Below, piece by piece: positions 1 to 12,676 of a stretch of DNA of 64,000 bases. A program made the translations under genes and the position numbers. The notes beneath the pieces were generated by a model. It made no database searches, was not told the origin of the DNA, and saw only the letters and a program-made list of their open reading frames with translations. The DNA is taken from positions 186,001 through 250,000 of the forward strand of contig JAEPMI010000005.1 of NCBI GenBank assembly GCA_017644045.1, given 5' to 3'. The DNA is from Deltaproteobacteria bacterium (GTDB lineage Bacteria > Myxococcota_A > Polyangia > Polyangiales > Houyiibacteriaceae). Position 1 is the stretch's first letter, and the number at the start of each line of letters is the position of its first letter.

Positions 1-446
1 TCGCGGGGACTCGGCCCATCGCCCGCTTCCACGGCGGGGCACGGCGGCAGCCCGTCGAGCCCATCGCAGTCCTCGTCGTAGCCGTTGCTCGGCAGGTCGT
101 AGGCGCCCGGGTTGATGCCGGCCTCGCAGTCGTTGCAGTCCACGCGTGTGGGGAAGCCGTCCCCATCGCGATCCGAGTCCGGCGTGCCCGGCTCGGCGCA
201 TTCGCCGTACGCCGCGCCGCAGGTGGTCACCAGCGTGCCACCGTCCAGCGGGACGGTCACCGAGCCGTCGGCGAGCCCGGGAACGCAGCCGGCGTCCGCC
301 GGACCGAGGTCGGTGCCCAGGTCGCGCGCGACGGTGGCGTCGGTCATGCCGAAGTCCGGCGGGAGGAAGTCGTCGGGGCGCTCCTCGAGCTCGTGGCTCA
401 GGTAGCAGCCCGAGAGGACGAGGCTGGCGAAGACGAAGCGAAGCAC
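1..446 (-). CDS. Partial Cys-rich surface lipoprotein with MopE-like motif
   Basis: The C-terminus runs off the window edge; 148 residues are visible. The protein starts at a GTG (446) and opens with a short lipoprotein signal ending in the lipobox LVLSGC (Cys14), so it should be exported and lipid-anchored. An Asp-rich linker follows, then Cys-rich sequence with a calcium/metal-type repeat (DSDRDGDGF, then NGYDEDCDG) like the MopE and thrombospondin-3-like motifs of other myxobacterial surface proteins. The GTG start is supported by a TATGCT element ending 6 nt upstream; the ATG at 457 is in another frame. Neighbour on the other strand is a steroid-reductase-like gene. The specific function is unknown. 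Confidence 0.75.
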   Translation of the reverse strand, partial: MLRFVFASLVLSGCYLSHELEERPDDFLPPDFGMTDATVARDLGTDLGPADAGCVPGLADGSVTVPLDGGTLVTTCGAAYGECAEPGTPDSDRDGDGFPTRVDCNDCEAGINPGAYDLPSNGYDEDCDGLDGLPPCPAVEAGDGPSPR

Positions 447-452
447 CGCGGG

Positions 453-458
453 AGCATA
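453..458 (-). promoter_or_regulatory. TAnnnT -10 element of the lipoprotein gene
   Basis: On the minus strand this reads TATGCT, ending 6 nt before the GTG at 446. It would place transcription start at or next to the start codon (a leaderless mRNA). No convincing -35 was found. Confidence 0.35.
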
Positions 459-520
459 GCGCTCTGCGCCGCGAACGCAGATCGCTCGACGTCGATGGGC
501 GCTTGGGGTAACGAAGCCAG

Positions 521-1300
521 GTGCCGGCCTTCCCCTTCGAGCAATACCCCCTCTACGCGTGGGCGCTGGTCTTCGTGGTCGCCTTCGGAGCGCTGTCCTT
601 CCCCGCGCTCTTCTTCGTGACCGCGCCCTACGGCCGTCACTTCCGTGAGGGCTGGGGCCCGACCATTCCGGCGAAGCTCGGCTGGATCCTGATGGAGGCG
701 CCCTCCCCCATCGGCTTCGCCTTCATGTTCTTCCAGTCGGAGCACGCGTTCGACAGCGCGCCCCTGGTGATGCTCGGGCTCTGGCAGACCCACTACGTCT
801 GGCGCTCGTTCATCTTCCCGCTGCTGATGCGCGGCAAGGGCAAGCGGAAGCCGCTCATGACCGTGGTCCTGGCCATCCTCTTCAACTGCTGCAACGGCGC
901 GCTCAACGGCTTCGCGGTCACCGAGCTCGCGCCGCACCTGTGGACCAACGAGTGGCTCACGGACCCGCGCTTCCTCGGCGGCCTGGCGGTCTTCTTCTTC
1001 GGCTGGGCGATGAACCATCACTCCGACCACCTGCTCCGCAACCTCCGCAAGCCCGGGGAGACCGGCTACAAGATTCCCCACGGCGGGGCCTTCCGCTGGG
1101 TCACCAGCCCGAACTACCTGGGGGAGATCATCGAGTGGTTCGGCTTCGCCCTCGCGGCCTGGACCATCCCCGGCCTGGTCTTCGCCCTCTTCACCACGGC
1201 GAACCTCCTGCCGCGGGCCATCTCCCACCACCGCTGGTACCACGAGAAGTTCGAGGACTACCCGAAGACGCGGAAGGCCATCGTTCCGTTCCTACTATGA
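521..1300 (+). CDS. Steroid 5-alpha-reductase family membrane protein
   Basis: 259 residues, hydrophobic throughout with about six to seven predicted membrane segments. The C-terminal half matches the 3-oxo-5-alpha-steroid 4-dehydrogenase (SRD5A) family: PHGGAFRWV followed by SPNYLGEIIEW near residue 196 and a final HHRWYHEKFEDYP, the conserved NADPH-binding and catalytic region. Family members reduce the C4-C5 double bond of 3-oxo steroids with NADPH; relatives act on other enones or on fatty chains, so the substrate here is inferred only. Some myxobacteria make sterols, which gives a possible context, but no sterol gene is nearby. The start is GTG at 521, because the next in-frame ATG would remove a membrane segment. 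Divergent from the lipoprotein at 446. Confidence 0.85.
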   Translation: MPAFPFEQYPLYAWALVFVVAFGALSFPALFFVTAPYGRHFREGWGPTIPAKLGWILMEAPSPIGFAFMFFQSEHAFDSAPLVMLGLWQTHYVWRSFIFPLLMRGKGKRKPLMTVVLAILFNCCNGALNGFAVTELAPHLWTNEWLTDPRFLGGLAVFFFGWAMNHHSDHLLRNLRKPGETGYKIPHGGAFRWVTSPNYLGEIIEWFGFALAAWTIPGLVFALFTTANLLPRAISHHRWYHEKFEDYPKTRKAIVPFLL

Positions 1301-1323
1301 GCGGATAAGTTCACAAAAGCTGG

Positions 1324-1353
1324 ATGACAGCCCCCCATCGAAGCTGCTACTTT
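1324..1353 (+). promoter_or_regulatory. Sigma-70-type promoter with extended -10
   Basis: ATGACA (1324-1329, five of six matches to TTGACA), an 18-nt spacer and TACTTT (1348-1353) preceded by TGC. The predicted start of transcription is about 1360, exactly the GTG chosen as the start codon. The ATG at 1324 is therefore part of the -35 box and not a translation start. Confidence 0.6.
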
Positions 1354-1359
1354 TGGGGG

Positions 1360-6675
<5,316 letters not shown>

Positions 6676-6690
6676 GTCGCGTATTCACCC

Positions 6691-6712
6691 AGTCGCCGCC
6701 GCTGCGGCGACT
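6691..6712 (+). terminator. Hairpin just after the giant surface gene
   Basis: A perfect 9-bp stem AGTCGCCGC / GCGGCGACT with a 4-nt loop, 16 nt after the stop codon at 6675. There is no U-tract, so it may be a processing or stability hairpin and not a classic intrinsic terminator. Confidence 0.45.
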
Positions 6713-6891
6713 CGTGCACGTCCTCGTACTCGTCCTCGTGCACGTGCACGATCGAGGCTGACTTCCTCCGGCATACCCGGTGGCGGCTGCTGTCGAGGTG
6801 CGTTGGCGCCACTCGGGGCTTGCTCCACCCCATCTGCGCGTTCCGGCCTTCTTCGTGCACGTGCACGTCCACGAGTACGAGGACGTGCACG
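6713..6891. repeat. 39-nt inverted repeat flanking a 101-nt core
   Basis: The left arm (6713-6751) and right arm (6853-6891) are reverse complements at 36 of 39 positions; only a central CCT/GGA triplet differs. Each arm is itself low-complexity, built of CGTGCACG and CTCGTACTCGT units. The core has no open frame with coding character. It could be a small non-autonomous mobile element, a RAYT-type REP structure, or a long cruciform/RNA hairpin between the surface gene and the SRP RNA. No transposase is nearby. This stretch (6676-6916) holds no gene. Confidence 0.7.
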
Positions 6892-6916
6892 AACGTGTAG
6901 CCGCGTGCGCAATTAG

Positions 6917-7003
<87 letters not shown>

Positions 7004-7013
7004 ATTGTCGACG

Positions 7014-7022
7014 TCTATAGCA
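7014..7022 (-). promoter_or_regulatory. Extended -10 promoter for SRP RNA
   Basis: On the minus strand this reads TGCTATAGA, a TGn-extended -10 placed about 10 nt before the 5' end of the SRP RNA. The -35 position falls inside tRNA-Ser(GGA) and shows no consensus. Confidence 0.45.
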
Positions 7023-7030
7023 CGTCGGGG

Positions 7031-7117
7031 CGGAGGAGGAGGGATTCGAACCCTCGGTACCATCACTGGCACACACGATTTCCAATCGTGCACCTTCGAC
7101 CGCTCGGTCACCCCTCC
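7031..7117 (-). tRNA. tRNA-Ser(GGA)
   Basis: 87-nt class II tRNA. The acceptor GGAGGGG pairs with CTCCTCC; the anticodon stem-loop carries ATTGGAAAT, giving anticodon GGA (reads UCC/UCU). A long variable arm and a T-arm GAGGGTTCGAATCCCTC are present. No CCA is encoded. It lies 47 nt downstream of tRNA-Ser(CGA) and just upstream of the SRP RNA on the same strand. Confidence 0.95.
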
Positions 7118-7164
7118 GGGGGCTCGCCGTCACCGAGGCGACAGCGAATGGGACTTGTCAATAA

Positions 7165-7253
7165 TGGCGGAGAGCGTGGGATTCGAACCCACGGTACCCA
7201 GGAGGTACACTTGATTTCGAATCAAGCGCCTTCGACCGCTCGGCCAGCTCTCC
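7165..7253 (-). tRNA. tRNA-Ser(CGA), CCA encoded
   Basis: Class II tRNA with acceptor GGAGAGC / GCTCTCC, anticodon loop ATTCGAAAT (anticodon CGA, reads UCG), a long variable arm and T-arm GTGGGTTCGAATCCCAC. The 3' CCA is encoded (end at 7165). It is preceded by a good promoter at 7261-7288 and followed by tRNA-Ser(GGA). Confidence 0.95.
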
Positions 7254-7260
7254 GCGGCGG

Positions 7261-7288
7261 AAACTAGCATCGACCTTCGTTCGGTCAA
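7261..7288 (-). promoter_or_regulatory. Promoter of the tRNA-Ser(CGA) gene
   Basis: On the minus strand TTGACC, a 16-nt spacer, then TAGTTT preceded by TGC (extended -10). It is 8 nt upstream of the mature tRNA 5' end and 20 nt past the tadA stop, so the tRNA block has its own promoter. Confidence 0.6.
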
Positions 7289-7307
7289 CCCCCGGATTTC
7301 GTTCGTG

Positions 7308-7784
7308 TCAGCGGGCCCGCCGCTTGGCCCGGATCGCCTGGAAGAACTCGCGCAAAGCGGCCGCGCACTCGTCCTCCAGAACCCCGCCCAAGTCGTCGAT
7401 TCGGTGGTTCAGCCGCTCGTCGTCGCCGATCCGGTAGAGGGTGCGGAAGGCCCCGGCCTTCGGGTCGGCCGCGCCCCAGACCACGCGAGGCACCCGGGCA
7501 TTGACCAAGAGCCCCGCGCACATCGGGCAGGGCTCGAGGGTCACATAGACGGTGCAGCCCTCGAGCCGCCAGCTGCCGAGCCGGGCGGCGGCCTTGCGGA
7601 CCGCGATCAGCTCCGCGTGGGCCGCCGGGTCCTGAGCGTTCTCCCGCAAATTGTGGGCTCTCGCGATGACCTTCCCATCCAGCACGACCAGCGCCCCGAC
7701 GGGCACCTCCCCGCGAGCCGCCGCTCGGGCAGCCTCTTCGAGGGCCAGGCGCATGAAGCGCTCGTCGACCTGTGCGTCGTCCAT
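7308..7784 (-). CDS. tadA: tRNA-specific adenosine deaminase
   Basis: 158 residues, the usual TadA length. It deaminates A34 of tRNA-Arg(ACG) to inosine so that one tRNA reads CGU, CGC and CGA. The zinc site is intact: His56-Ala-Glu58 (Glu58 the proton shuttle) and Pro85-Cys-Pro-Met-Cys89. The start ATG at 7784 gives the standard N-terminus (MDDAQVDERFMRLALEEA); upstream in-frame codons run into the terminator and tRNA-Arg and are not coding. The substrate tRNA gene itself lies directly upstream on the same strand, separated by a hairpin; tRNA-Ser(CGA), tRNA-Ser(GGA) and SRP RNA follow. Confidence 0.95.
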   Translation of the reverse strand: MDDAQVDERFMRLALEEAARAAARGEVPVGALVVLDGKVIARAHNLRENAQDPAAHAELIAVRKAAARLGSWRLEGCTVYVTLEPCPMCAGLLVNARVPRVVWGAADPKAGAFRTLYRIGDDERLNHRIDDLGGVLEDECAAALREFFQAIRAKRRAR

Positions 7785-7800
7785 GGGTCCGGAAATGCAA

Positions 7801-7829
7801 CGAGCCCCGACGCTTGGCGTCGGGGCTCG
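7801..7829 (-). terminator. Hairpin between tRNA-Arg and tadA
   Basis: A perfect 13-bp stem (CGAGCCCCGACGC / GCGTCGGGGCTCG) with a 3-nt loop directly after the tRNA-Arg 3' end. There is no strong U-run, so read-through into tadA, or processing of a joint transcript, is possible. Confidence 0.7.
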
Positions 7830-7831
7830 GC

Positions 7832-7908
<77 letters not shown>

Positions 7909-7921
7909 CTGAGGGAGGCAG

Positions 7922-7949
7922 ACCTTAGCCCCTGGACCGAACCTGTCAA
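7922..7949 (-). promoter_or_regulatory. Strong promoter for tRNA-Arg(ACG)
   Basis: Minus strand: a perfect TTGACA (-35), a 16-nt spacer and TAAGGT (-10), 13 nt before the mature tRNA end. Confidence 0.7.
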
Positions 7950-7956
7950 GCTCGAG

Positions 7957-7986
7957 TTGGAGCTAGGGGCCTGGCACCGCTACTCT
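7957..7986 (+). promoter_or_regulatory. Promoter of the lipoprotein gene at 7996
   Basis: TTGGAG, an 18-nt spacer, then TACTCT ending 9 nt before the ATG. It suggests a leader of only a few nucleotides. It lies back-to-back with the tRNA-Arg promoter. Confidence 0.5.
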
Positions 7987-7995
7987 GGTTCTCAT

Positions 7996-9309
7996 ATGCG
8001 TGCGTGCTTGGTTGGGTTGGTGGCCGTGTTGGGGCTGGGGAGCTCCGCTGGCTGTGGGTTGACACTGGATCTGGAGCCGGAGCCGGACGGAAGCGACGCC
8101 GACCTCGGGATGCCGCCGGGCCGGGATCTCGGGCCGAGGACCGACCTCGGGCTCCCGAACCCGTGCGAGGGAGCCGAGAACGGCGGAGCCTGCGCGATCG
8201 ACGGATCGGAGGAGGGCGTCTGCGTCGATGGGCGTTGCGTCCCCGGTGAGTGCGGTGACGGCTATCTCTCGGGAGACGAGCTCTGCGACGACGGCAACAC
8301 CAACGACGGCGACGGCTGCCAGGCCAACTGTCGTCCGGGGTGCGCGAACGACGAAGAGTGCGAGAGCACCGAGTGCACGATGGGCCGGTGCGTGGAGGGG
8401 CGCTGCGTCTCGGTGCCGGAACCCGATGGCTTCAACTGCTCGGGCGGCCTCTGTCGCAGCGGCATGTGCGCGGCGCCAGAGTGCGGCAACGGACTGCTCG
8501 ACGACGACGAGCTCTGCGACGACGGCAACGCCATCGACGACGATGGCTGCGACACCGACTGCCACCCGAGCTGCGAGACCAACGACGAGTGTCGGGACGG
8601 CATCGCGTGCAACGGCGTCGAGGTGTGCGCGAGTCGCGCCGACGGTGGTGCGCTCTGCGTGCCCGCGGATGTCCTGCCTCCGGCTCCTCGCGTCTGCGAG
8701 TACTGCGACGAGCGAACGGGCGACTTCGAGCTCATGGACGCCGACGGCGACGGATACACGGCGGTGATGGCTCCGGGCTGTGGCCCGGTCGACTGCGACG
8801 ACATGAACGCTGCGATTCATCCTGGGGCGGCCGAGACCACGCCTGGCGTCGACTCCGACTGCGACGGGGAACCGGCCGAGGACATGGTCACGATCTGCTT
8901 CCGAGACGAGGACGGAGACGGCTTCGGGAACCCGGACCTGGCGATGGAGGAGCTCGCGGGCGCCAGCTGCCCGATCGGCTTCGTTCCCTCGGGACCGGCC
9001 GACTGCAACGACGGAAACGACGAGGTCTACCCGGGGCAGGCGATGTACTTCGAAGACGAGTGGTGCGGCGCCATGAGCGGTTCGTGCACCTACGACTACA
9101 ACTGCAACGAGCGCGAAGAGCGCAAGTACACGGAGCGCTCCGCGTGCTCGGGGCTCGACCGGGCGGAGTGCGAGATGGGTCGCGTCGGCTGGAACGGCCG
9201 CCGCATCCCGGACTGCGGAGAGACCGGCAACTTCGGGGAGTGCCAGTGGACGGCCATCGGCTGCGTCACCTCGCTTCTGCCGACCACGGTGGTGCAAAGC
9301 TGCCGCTGA
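7996..9309 (+). CDS. Cys-rich surface lipoprotein (DUF4215 and MopE-like motifs)
   Basis: 437 residues. The signal MRACLVGLVAVLGLGSSAGC ends in a lipobox (Cys20), followed by an acidic linker rich in Asp, Leu and Gly. Two DUF4215-type Cys repeats are clear: ELCDDGNTNDGDGC and ELCDDGNAIDDDGC, each after an ECGDG/ECGNG element. The C-terminal half carries MopE-type metal-binding patterns (DADGDGY, GPVDCDDMNAAIHPG, DSDCDGEPAED, DEDGDGF). Both repeat types are common in predicted myxobacterial surface proteins of unknown role. The start is chosen for the intact lipoprotein signal and the promoter just upstream; the open frame before it overlaps tRNA-Arg. No enzyme domain is visible. Confidence 0.85.
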   Translation: MRACLVGLVAVLGLGSSAGCGLTLDLEPEPDGSDADLGMPPGRDLGPRTDLGLPNPCEGAENGGACAIDGSEEGVCVDGRCVPGECGDGYLSGDELCDDGNTNDGDGCQANCRPGCANDEECESTECTMGRCVEGRCVSVPEPDGFNCSGGLCRSGMCAAPECGNGLLDDDELCDDGNAIDDDGCDTDCHPSCETNDECRDGIACNGVEVCASRADGGALCVPADVLPPAPRVCEYCDERTGDFELMDADGDGYTAVMAPGCGPVDCDDMNAAIHPGAAETTPGVDSDCDGEPAEDMVTICFRDEDGDGFGNPDLAMEELAGASCPIGFVPSGPADCNDGNDEVYPGQAMYFEDEWCGAMSGSCTYDYNCNEREERKYTERSACSGLDRAECEMGRVGWNGRRIPDCGETGNFGECQWTAIGCVTSLLPTTVVQSCR

Positions 9310-9335
9310 CCCTCGCCAAGGCGCGCCGCGCGACT

Positions 9336-9341
9336 TAGCGT
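9336..9341 (+). promoter_or_regulatory. TAnnnT element before the nucleotidyltransferase pair
   Basis: TAGCGT ends 8 nt before the ATG at 9350. There is no clear -35. It fits the near-leaderless pattern seen at other genes here. Confidence 0.3.
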
Positions 9342-9349
9342 CGGCGCCC

Positions 9350-10285
9350 ATGGCTCAGGACCACGAACCGACCGTCCTCTACGAGACGGTCCACGGCAGC
9401 CGCGCCTACGGGCTCGCGCAGGAGGGATCGGACACCGATCTCAAGGGTGTCGTGGTGGGTCCAGCGCGTTGGTACTACGGCTTTCGCGGCGGCCCCGAGC
9501 AGGTCGAGCTGAGCCCGGACCACGTCCGCTACGAGCTGCGAAAGCTGCTGACCTTGGTCGCGAAAGCGAACCCGACGGTGCTCGAGGTGCTCTTCACCGA
9601 GCCCGAGGACCATCGAGTGATGACGCCATGGGGCGAGCGGCTGCTGGCCGAGCGCGAGCGCTTCCTGACCAAGCGAGTCGCCGGGAGCTTCGGCGGCTAC
9701 GCGATGCAGCAGCTCCGCCGCATCGAGACGCACCGGCGGTGGCTCCTGCACCCGCCAAAGGAGGCACCGACGCGTGACGCCTTCGGGTTGCCAGAGCGCA
9801 AGCCCATCCCACGCGACCAGCTCGGTGCAGTGGAGACGCTGATCGAGCGCGGCGACGCCCCGGCCCTGAGCGAGTCGTTCCTCGAGGTGCTCGCCCGAGA
9901 GAAGCGCTACCGAAGCGCGAAGAAGGAGTGGGACCAGTACTGCCACTGGAAGAAGTCCCGCAACCCCGCGCGCGCCGCGCTCGAGGCCGAGCACGGCTAC
10001 GACACGAAGCACGCGATGCACCTGACGCGGCTGCAGCGGATGGCGGTCGAGATCCTGGAGACGGGCGAGGTGATCGTTCGCCGACCCGATCGTGACTCGC
10101 TGCTGGCCATTCGGCGGGGGGAGCTGAGCTACGAGGCGCTCATCGAGAGGGCGCGCGCGAACGTCGCGCGCATCCGCGATGCGGCGGAGCGCTCCACCCT
10201 CCCCGACGAGCCGGACGAGGACGCGATCGAATCGCTCGGGATCACGATCGTCGAAGAGGTGCTCACCGCGCGGAGGGCGCGATGA
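9350..10285 (+). CDS. RlaP-type nucleotidyltransferase (first of a pair)
   Basis: 311 residues. It begins with the Pol-beta nucleotidyltransferase signature of the PF10127/RlaP family: HGSRAYGL (Gly16-Ser17) and GSDTDLKGV (Asp28, Asp30 as metal ligands), then an all-alpha C-terminal part with KKEWDQYCHWKKSRNPARAA and DTKHAMHLTRL, typical of the family. Such proteins are predicted to transfer nucleotides; some are linked by gene context to RNA ligases and RNA repair. The substrate is unknown. It overlaps the next gene by 4 nt (ATGA), so the two are co-translated. No RNA ligase is adjacent. Confidence 0.85.
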   Translation: MAQDHEPTVLYETVHGSRAYGLAQEGSDTDLKGVVVGPARWYYGFRGGPEQVELSPDHVRYELRKLLTLVAKANPTVLEVLFTEPEDHRVMTPWGERLLAERERFLTKRVAGSFGGYAMQQLRRIETHRRWLLHPPKEAPTRDAFGLPERKPIPRDQLGAVETLIERGDAPALSESFLEVLAREKRYRSAKKEWDQYCHWKKSRNPARAALEAEHGYDTKHAMHLTRLQRMAVEILETGEVIVRRPDRDSLLAIRRGELSYEALIERARANVARIRDAAERSTLPDEPDEDAIESLGITIVEEVLTARRAR

Positions 10286-11052
10286 TCGATCTCCCGGAAG
10301 GGCTGCGGCCCGATCTCGCGCGTGGCGCGCGCTTCCTCGCGGCGAACCCGCCCCCCGGCGCGCTCGTGCAGTGCGGCGTCACCGGCGCGCACTTCTATGG
10401 GTTCCCGTCGCCCAACAGCGACCTCGACCTCAAGGGCGTGCACCAGCTGCCACTCGAAGGGCTCGTCGGCCTCGAGCCCGCGCCGGAGACCCACGACGTG
10501 CTCACCGACTTCGAGGGCGTCGAGCACGACCTGACCACGCACGAGCTCCGGCGCGCGCTCGAGCTCCTGCTGCGCGGCAACGGCAACGTGCTCGAGCGCT
10601 TCCTCAGCCCCTTCCAGCTCGTGGACGGGCTCACCGCGGAGCTCGCCGAGCTCGCGCTCGGCGCGATCAGCCAGCGCTTCGAGCGCCACTACCGCGGCTT
10701 CTTCCACGGCATGCGGCGCGAGCACGAGCGGGAGCCGCGGCTGAAGTCGATGCTCTACAGCTACCGCGTGGCGCTCACGGGCATCCACCTGCTCGAGACC
10801 GGTGAGTGCGTCGGCGACGTGCGCGCGCTGGCCCCGGAGTACGGGTTCGATGGGATCCTCGACGCCGTGAGCGCGAAGGCCGAGGCCGGCGAGAAGGCGG
10901 CGATCGAGCCGACGTTGGACTCGGCGTTGCGCGGTGGATGGAGCGCGCTCGAAGGGCGACTGCAGCAGGCGCTCGAGCGCAGCCCGCTGCCGGCGGAGCC
11001 GGCGAACCGGGCCGCGGCGAGCGACTGGCTCGTGCGTACGCGCCTCGGCTGA
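10282..11052 (+). CDS. RlaP-type nucleotidyltransferase (second of a pair)
   Basis: 256 residues. A diverged relative of the gene before it: GVTGAHFYGF and NSDLDLKGV (Ser46, Asp47, Asp49) form the nucleotidyltransferase active site, followed by helices containing ELLLRGNGNVLERFLSP (matching AKANPTVLEVLFTEP in the first protein) and LKSMLYSYRVALTGIHLLETGE. Both copies keep the acidic metal ligands, so both may be active. They begin and end together as a two-gene unit with a 4-nt overlap. Possible roles are RNA-end repair or modification of a partner; neither is shown by the sequence. Confidence 0.85.
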   Translation: MIDLPEGLRPDLARGARFLAANPPPGALVQCGVTGAHFYGFPSPNSDLDLKGVHQLPLEGLVGLEPAPETHDVLTDFEGVEHDLTTHELRRALELLLRGNGNVLERFLSPFQLVDGLTAELAELALGAISQRFERHYRGFFHGMRREHEREPRLKSMLYSYRVALTGIHLLETGECVGDVRALAPEYGFDGILDAVSAKAEAGEKAAIEPTLDSALRGGWSALEGRLQQALERSPLPAEPANRAAASDWLVRTRLG

Positions 11053-11072
11053 TGGGGCTCGGGCGAGTCGCA

Positions 11073-11081
11073 TGTTAGTCC
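11073..11081 (+). promoter_or_regulatory. Extended -10 element of the lipoprotein gene at 11088
   Basis: TGT-TAGTCC ends 6 nt before the ATG, placing the transcription start about at the start codon. Confidence 0.35.
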
Positions 11082-11087
11082 GAGGAC

Positions 11088-12377
11088 ATGATCTACCCGC
11101 GGCGACCCCCTTCGCACCCGTCCGCAACCGCTCCGTGCGCCGCCACTCTCTTGGTGCTCGCGTTGATCGGCTGCGGCGCGAAGTCGTCGCTCGACGACAG
11201 CCCCAGCGCCACCACGGATGAAGGATCGCCCGGCCGGCGGGACGCCAGCACCCCATCCCGCGACGGGGCCCCGCCCGACGGAACGGACGCCCTCGACGCC
11301 TTCGTTCCGCTGCCGTGCGAGCCGATGCCGCCACGGTCGCTCCCCCTTCCATCGCGGTCGGCTGCGGCACCTTCGCTCGCTTTCGACGGCCGAACGTATG
11401 GGATCCTCTGGGTGGAGATGCTCGACGGCGGGGGCTGTGGGCTCGGCGAGTGGAGCTTTTCTCGCCTGAGCAAGAGCGGCGCCATGACCGACGGGGCCAT
11501 CTTCTTGGGCGACGGTGGCCCCCGAGGAGCGACGGGAACGCTTCACGTCATCGACGGGGAGTTCTGGGCCATCCTCGGCGGTGAGCTCGGTCTCCGAGCG
11601 TTCCCCCTGGATGCTCCGAGCCCCGACCCGATCGTACTCTCGGACCGACCGACCATCTTCCACGACGCCGTGGTGATGGACGATGGCAGGGTCGCCGTCG
11701 CGAGCACCGAGGGAGACCCCGACCCCGGAACTACGCTCCGCGTGTTCGAAGACTTCGGATCCCCCATGTGGACCTCGCGGCTACCCGAGTACGGCTGGGT
11801 CAGCATCGCGGAGCGAGGCGGAGCGCTGACCGTAGCGATCTCGAACGGCTTCGAGCGGGTCTCGGCCATGACGGTCTCGGCCGGTGGGAGCCCGTCCCCG
11901 CCAATAGAACTCTACCGGAACACCACCGGCAGCTCGTTCATCTCCGGGTTCGCCGAAGCCGCGACGCTCGACGAGGGCAGCGTCGTCTTCTTCGCACGCA
12001 GTGGTGCCCGACCGCGGCCCATCGAAGCCGGACGACTCGGCGCCGATGGACGAATTCGAGACATCCGACCCGTCGGCGAGGCGGCGCGCACGCTCTACCC
12101 CACGGCCGCTCGGGACGAAGCGACCGGCGATGTGGGCGTCCTCTGGAAGCACAGCCCCGAGGGTGCCCCTTCCTACAGCCTTCGCTTTCGCCGACTCGAC
12201 CGCGCCGGCGAACTGGTCGGAGAGGAGAGCGACGCGCTCGACGGGCACAACTGGAACGGGTGCGGCGAGCTCGATCGTATGGCCCTGGTGTCGAGCATCA
12301 CTGGCTGGGGGTTCGCGACCGCAAGTGGAACCGCCGGCGGCGGTAGCCAGATCATCTTCGGCGAGATCTGCCGCTGA
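11088..12377 (+). CDS. Predicted lipoprotein of unknown function
   Basis: 429 residues. An n-region rich in Pro/Arg is followed by a hydrophobic stretch and lipobox LIGCGAKSS (Cys29). After a Ser/Thr/Asp-rich linker, the body (from about residue 95) shows repeated beta-strand segments of the type SLAFDGRTYGILWVE, AILGGELGLRAFPLD and DDGRVAVAST, suggesting a beta-propeller-like fold as seen in other myxobacterial outer-surface lipoproteins. No catalytic motif was recognised. Base composition is somewhat less GC-rich than the neighbours. It stands alone, with the small minus-strand gene downstream converging on it. Confidence 0.8.
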   Translation: MIYPRRPPSHPSATAPCAATLLVLALIGCGAKSSLDDSPSATTDEGSPGRRDASTPSRDGAPPDGTDALDAFVPLPCEPMPPRSLPLPSRSAAAPSLAFDGRTYGILWVEMLDGGGCGLGEWSFSRLSKSGAMTDGAIFLGDGGPRGATGTLHVIDGEFWAILGGELGLRAFPLDAPSPDPIVLSDRPTIFHDAVVMDDGRVAVASTEGDPDPGTTLRVFEDFGSPMWTSRLPEYGWVSIAERGGALTVAISNGFERVSAMTVSAGGSPSPPIELYRNTTGSSFISGFAEAATLDEGSVVFFARSGARPRPIEAGRLGADGRIRDIRPVGEAARTLYPTAARDEATGDVGVLWKHSPEGAPSYSLRFRRLDRAGELVGEESDALDGHNWNGCGELDRMALVSSITGWGFATASGTAGGGSQIIFGEICR

Positions 12378-12399
12378 TCGCAGGAGCGTAGTCTCGAGG

Positions 12400-12567
12400 T
12401 CAGCTGCGTGCGTCGCGATTCCAGCGGGCCTCGCAGCGCCGATGCACCCAGAGCCGGGTTCGTGGCGGCTCGGCGGGAGCTCGCTTCGGCGGCACGACCA
12501 CCACGTCTTCGCCGTTCGGCGGGCGACCGCATTGGGCGCAGTGCTCGTCGAGCGGGAGGTCGGGCAT
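12400..12567 (-). CDS. Small Cys/His protein, possible zinc-binding
   Basis: 55 residues from the ATG at 12567 (MPDLPLDEHCAQCGRPP...), which has GAGG 8 nt upstream; an ATG at 12597 would add ten residues. It contains a CxxC pair (CAQC) and a later HRRC pair, a pattern fitting a small treble-clef or zinc-ribbon protein. It is transcribed away from the HNH gene. It is short, and no family was recognised, so coding status is likely but not certain. Confidence 0.5.
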   Translation of the reverse strand: MPDLPLDEHCAQCGRPPNGEDVVVVPPKRAPAEPPRTRLWVHRRCEARWNRDARS

Positions 12568-12676
12568 GAGCGGATCCTCGCACGAGCAAATCGCCACATC
12601 ACCTCGATTTTTTAGGAACGTTCGCCCCCGAAAACGTCACACCCAGCCGGTAGTGTCATCGGCAAAGGGGACCGAC

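Noticed and set aside
1324-1359. ATG at 1324 as the start of the giant surface protein
   Set aside because: It lies inside a good -35 box of a promoter whose start point is at 1360, and the GTG at 1360 begins a clean signal peptide.
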